This document shows, piece after piece, positions 53,368-56,309 of a DNA stretch of 56,309 bases (the first letter of the stretch is position 1; each line of letters begins with the position of its first letter). The notes under the pieces were generated by a model. It ran no database searches. It worked only from the letters and a program-made list of their open reading frames with translations, and had not been told where the DNA came from. The DNA is from Clostridia bacterium. Lineage in GTDB: Bacteria; Bacillota; Clostridia; Christensenellales; RUG350. Location: assembly GCA_017631635.1 (NCBI GenBank), contig JAGBSX010000035.1, forward strand, positions 1 to 56,309, in the 5' to 3' direction. A program made the position numbers and the translations under genes.

Positions 53368-54630
53368 ATGATAAATTACAAGCAATTTGACAATGGACTA
53401 CGATTGGTGCATCAAGAAATCACTCATATCAATAGCGTATCTATAGGTGTATTGGTAGGAGCGGGTAGCGTTTATGAAAATGATAAAAACAATGGTATAT
53501 CCCACTTTATTGAACATATGCTCTTTAAGGGGACTAATACGAAGACTGCTCAAGATATAGTTAACTTAATAGAAAACTTTGGCGGAAAAATAAATGCTTA
53601 CACGTCAAAAGAAACTACGGTGTATTATACTGTATCGTTGAGCGACAACGTCAAGGACTGTATGGAGGTATTGTCTGATATATACTTTAACTCTACCTTT
53701 GCTCAAGAGAAAATGGATAGAGAAAAAGAAGTAGTGAAAGAAGAGATTAAAATGTGTGAAGATACGCCAGACGACGTATGCTTTGAATTATTATCTGAGA
53801 TTATGTACGAAGGACATCCTTTGTCTAGGGCGATACTAGGTACTAATGAAAGCGTTGACGGTATAACTAGAGAAGACATATTAGAGTATATGACTAATAG
53901 ATATTGTGCTGACAATACCGTAATATCAGTAGTGGGTAATATCACTTTTGAAGATGTAATAAAAATGGTGGAAGAATATTTTGATGCTAACTTCAAAAAT
54001 GAAAAATCTACTAAAATTGTAGTTAAAAACACAAAAATAAAGCCAAAGTATTCTAAAAAAATCAAAAATATAGAACAATCTAACATATGTATAGGTTTTA
54101 ATTCCTTGCCATATGATCATGATGATGAGTTTGTTTTGCAAGCTATGACCTCGATATTAGGTGGTTCTATGAGTAGTAGATTATTTCAGTTGATAAGAGA
54201 AGAACTTGGCTTGGCATACTCGGTATATGCTTATCCATCATCATACAAAGATAATGGTTATATAGCGATTTATCTAGGAACGTCACCTGCTAAAGCGGAT
54301 TTGGCAATAAATGAAGTAGGTAAATTGTGTAGAAATTTCATAAAAGAAGAGATAAGCGACGAAGAATTGATGAGATCAAAGGCGCAGTTAAAGTCTGCAT
54401 TTTTGATGGGTAGAGAATCTTCTAAATCCGTAATGTTGACTTATGGAAAATTTTTGTTAATGACTGATAAATTATTTGATTTTGACGAAAAAATTCAACA
54501 AATTGATGCTATTAGCAAAGAGGATATTTTTAGGGTTGCAAACAACTTGTTAAAAATAGAAGAAGCATCAATATCTTACGTAGGACCTGATACCTCTTCA
54601 AATTTATTTGAAGTTTTATTAAGTATTTGA
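53368..54630 (+). CDS. M16 family zinc peptidase (YmxG/MlpA-like)
   Basis: This 420-residue protein belongs to the M16 pitrilysin/processing-peptidase family. The inverted zinc motif HFIEH (HxxEH) is at about residue 47, with the third ligand in the KEVVKEEI segment near 125. The C-terminal half repeats the fold and has SSRLFQLIREELGLAYSVYA near 269. Members next to pnp in Firmicutes (YmxG/MlpA) have an unclear target. GAGGTGA precedes the ATG. Length is typical. It precedes the FtsK/SpoIIIE gene. Confidence 0.93.
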   Translation: MINYKQFDNGLRLVHQEITHINSVSIGVLVGAGSVYENDKNNGISHFIEHMLFKGTNTKTAQDIVNLIENFGGKINAYTSKETTVYYTVSLSDNVKDCMEVLSDIYFNSTFAQEKMDREKEVVKEEIKMCEDTPDDVCFELLSEIMYEGHPLSRAILGTNESVDGITREDILEYMTNRYCADNTVISVVGNITFEDVIKMVEEYFDANFKNEKSTKIVVKNTKIKPKYSKKIKNIEQSNICIGFNSLPYDHDDEFVLQAMTSILGGSMSSRLFQLIREELGLAYSVYAYPSSYKDNGYIAIYLGTSPAKADLAINEVGKLCRNFIKEEISDEELMRSKAQLKSAFLMGRESSKSVMLTYGKFLLMTDKLFDFDEKIQQIDAISKEDIFRVANNLLKIEEASISYVGPDTSSNLFEVLLSI

Positions 54631-54639
54631 CAAAAACTC

Positions 54640-54668
54640 TTGTATTAAACAAAAAAAAATGATATAAT
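54640..54668 (+). promoter_or_regulatory. SigmaA promoter of the FtsK/SpoIIIE gene
   Basis: TTGTAT (54640-54645), 17 bases, then TATAAT (54663-54668). The expected start is at about 54675, just before GGTGAGG and the ATG at 54689. A TTGACA at 54627 is too far upstream to pair with this -10. Confidence 0.6.
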
Positions 54669-54688
54669 CTATCTTGGTGAGGTAAATC

Positions 54689-56185
54689 ATGTCCAAGAAG
54701 AAAAATCTAAATAAACCAGTCGCTATAACGATATTAATACTATCGATGCTAGTCGCAATGTGTATTTTAGGCATATTGGGTACGCCAGGTTTGAGTGTGG
54801 CGTCATTTTTGATAGGAACTTTTGGTTTGGCTGTGTATGCATATACAATGTGCGCTATTTTAGTATCTCTGACTTTGCTATTTGGTTTTAGAATTTCTGT
54901 TTCTTTTGGGACTGCTATTAGATATATCGGAGTTATATTTGCTATCATATTCGTATTGCATACTGCCACTAGCGTAGAGTTGATAGGAGAGTTGTCTTAT
55001 TTTAATTACGCGTATGCGTGTTACACCTCTGTAGATACCGCGGGTGGTCTCATGATGGCTCTTATCGCTTACGTTCCTATGAGATATCTTGGATTTTGGT
55101 TGACTATGCTAATAGGCGTAGCATTGACTATCTTGCTAATCGCTACTATGGTAGTGCCTGCTATTCGCAAAAAACAATCTCAAAAAGGGCATAATATCAA
55201 GCCTGTGAAACGCGCTACTCCTAATTTGACTGATTTTGCAGACTTTAACACGGCTAATTCTACACAAGTAGTAGGTGAAGAATTGGCTATATTTAGCGAT
55301 AAAGATATCAAAAGAGAAAGCGAAGTTTCTAACAATAATTCTCAAGAATTCGATATAATGTATCCAAATAAACCACAGATTATCGAAGAATATCAATTTG
55401 GCGTCACTCCTACTGACGAACGTAGTGAAGAAATGCGTAGAGAAGATGCATATCGCAGTTTATTTGACTTTAGAGATACTTATCGTTCACCTGATTGCGA
55501 TACTCCAAACGAGCCTTATCAAAATCAAACCGAAGATACACCTATCGAAGATAGGCAAATAGACGAATATATAAGTACTGACAACTCTTATCGCAGTTAT
55601 ACGAACAATTATCGTATGGATGAAATAGAGAAAAATCGCGCAGCGCAAAATAACGCACGTCAAGAGCAGGCATTTAACGAATTGTTTGGAGAGCCCACTA
55701 TTGATAGCGCTACTCAACCACGCACGTACAACGATAGTTTTGCTAATTGGGTTATTAATAATCAAGATAGCGAAGTAGATACGCAAGTAAATGAAGATGA
55801 GAGTGTATCTAGTGATCCAAATAATCTTGAAGGTAGTATATTTGATAGTTCAACGTCTAGTGATGAGACGTATGATTATCAACAAAATCAAGACTATGTA
55901 GGGGAAAATACCAATACTACTCATCATGATGATCGTGTCACAGATAATGATGCGGTAGTTGAAGATATCAACTACTCGGAAGAATTTGAAGACGAGATAC
56001 AAGATAACAAAGTAGATACTGTGGCAAATAGGGAGTATTCTTACAAACCAGGCGCAGACGAATCCGGATCAGATGGTACACAATTTAGCGTTAGTAAAAA
56101 GATAATCACACCTACTTCAAATACTTATTCGCATACTCAAGCGAAAACGCACCCGGATCATCTGGCACTGGTTTTACGTGCGTAA
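54689..56185 (+). CDS. FtsK/SpoIIIE DNA translocase, N-terminal part only
   Basis: SpoIIIE/FtsK pumps DNA through the division or sporulation septum. The reading frame shows four or five membrane helices (residues 10-155) and then a long linker rich in Asp, Glu, Asn and Gln (155-485), as in such proteins. The ATP motor domain is missing. At about 56,145 the sequence changes character and the frame ends 14 residues later, so the true gene is cut at a junction and the last residues are not native. The promoter and GGTGAGG precede the ATG at 54689. The order pnp-M16-spoIIIE is known in Firmicutes. Confidence 0.75.
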   Translation: MSKKKNLNKPVAITILILSMLVAMCILGILGTPGLSVASFLIGTFGLAVYAYTMCAILVSLTLLFGFRISVSFGTAIRYIGVIFAIIFVLHTATSVELIGELSYFNYAYACYTSVDTAGGLMMALIAYVPMRYLGFWLTMLIGVALTILLIATMVVPAIRKKQSQKGHNIKPVKRATPNLTDFADFNTANSTQVVGEELAIFSDKDIKRESEVSNNNSQEFDIMYPNKPQIIEEYQFGVTPTDERSEEMRREDAYRSLFDFRDTYRSPDCDTPNEPYQNQTEDTPIEDRQIDEYISTDNSYRSYTNNYRMDEIEKNRAAQNNARQEQAFNELFGEPTIDSATQPRTYNDSFANWVINNQDSEVDTQVNEDESVSSDPNNLEGSIFDSSTSSDETYDYQQNQDYVGENTNTTHHDDRVTDNDAVVEDINYSEEFEDEIQDNKVDTVANREYSYKPGADESGSDGTQFSVSKKIITPTSNTYSHTQAKTHPDHLALVLRA

Positions 56186-56309
56186 AGTCTTTTGGAGTTT
56201 CACCGATAAATCGCAAGAAGTTATCGTGGAAATACATGCGCTGTAAATGCTTACCTACGCCAATCTCATCCATCAGTTCTGTGTCGTAATCCACCCATTG
56301 TTTTGTCCA
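56145..56309 (-). other. Probably foreign sequence at the window end, open on the minus strand
   Basis: From about 56,145 the DNA is visibly richer in G and C. On the minus strand it is open without a stop from the window edge and reads as a plausible protein interior (segments such as DEIGVGKHLQRMYFHDNF and RFIGETPKDF). I do not recognise the family. The reading continues into the FtsK region only as meaningless sequence. It looks like the fragment of an unrelated gene joined head-on, most easily explained as an assembly chimera. Confidence 0.6.

Noticed and set aside
56112-56294. A 60-residue minus-strand gene start at the right edge
   Set aside because: The apparent start is an internal GTG in a frame that continues off the window, and the last residues come from the FtsK region read backwards. 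I list the stretch as probable foreign sequence, not as a gene.

Overview
The window looks like a chromosomal segment of a low-GC, Gram-positive, endospore-forming member of the Clostridia, probably an uncultured gut-type lineage. The evidence is a complete spoIIIA operon (AA to AH), spoIVB, a spo0A-like gene, a spoIIM-like gene, gerW, two DacF-type carboxypeptidases and the start of an FtsK/SpoIIIE translocase, set among Firmicutes-style housekeeping operons. Gene order follows the familiar spoIIIA / asp23-nusB-folD-xseA-xseB-ispA / dxs / argR-recN-spoIVB-spo0A arrangement. I see no tRNA, rRNA, CRISPR array, prophage or insertion sequence.

Layout. 1-5570: a CDF metal exporter (minus strand), two unassigned AT-rich genes, rarA and a nitroreductase. 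5576-7495: ftsH (minus strand). 7715-12064: spoIIIAA-AH. 12120-20056: asp23, nusB, folD, xseA, xseB, ispA, a long non-coding stretch that I identify as an OLE RNA, its membrane partner oapA, dxs and nadK. 20064-25611: argR, recN, spoIVB, a receiver-less spo0A-like gene, a spoIIM-like gene and dacF. 25843-30934: an M50 protease, scpA, scpB, ytfI, gerW, a second dacF and rluB. 31127-35836: an HI0933-type flavoprotein, cmk, plsC and an ispH-rpsA fusion. 35895-43583: ruvC, ruvA, ruvB, queA, tgt, yajC, a TIGR04086-type membrane protein, secD and secF. 43650-50591: recJ, relA, dtd, an MBL hydrolase and hemZ. 50731 to the end: rpsO, pnp, an M16 peptidase and an FtsK/SpoIIIE N-terminus that runs into what looks like foreign sequence at about 56,145.

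How the genes work together. The sporulation genes cover the mother-cell/forespore channel (SpoIIIA), engulfment (SpoIIM), the forespore-to-mother-cell signalling protease (SpoIVB), cortex peptidoglycan trimming (DacF) and a germination-related protein (GerW). The nusB-to-nadK block joins DNA repair, folate and isoprenoid synthesis to the OLE RNA-protein system. The later blocks carry DNA repair, tRNA queuosine synthesis, protein export, stringent response, and RNA decay with ribosomal protein synthesis.

Points that stand out: (1) the gene in the spo0A position encodes only a Spo0A-type DNA-binding domain, with the conserved basic residues of the recognition helix changed; (2) the OLE RNA has its own strong promoter and a leader with palindromes and tandem hairpins; (3) at least five genes appear to be transcribed as leaderless mRNAs, with the ATG a fixed 5-6 bases past a sigmaA- or sigmaE-type -10 element; (4) SpoIIIAG lacks the large insertion that builds its ring in Bacillus; (5) SecD/SecF lack the usual charged proton-relay motifs; (6) the right edge is probably an assembly chimera. 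All assignments come from reading motifs, gene order and spacing by eye; no database search was run.
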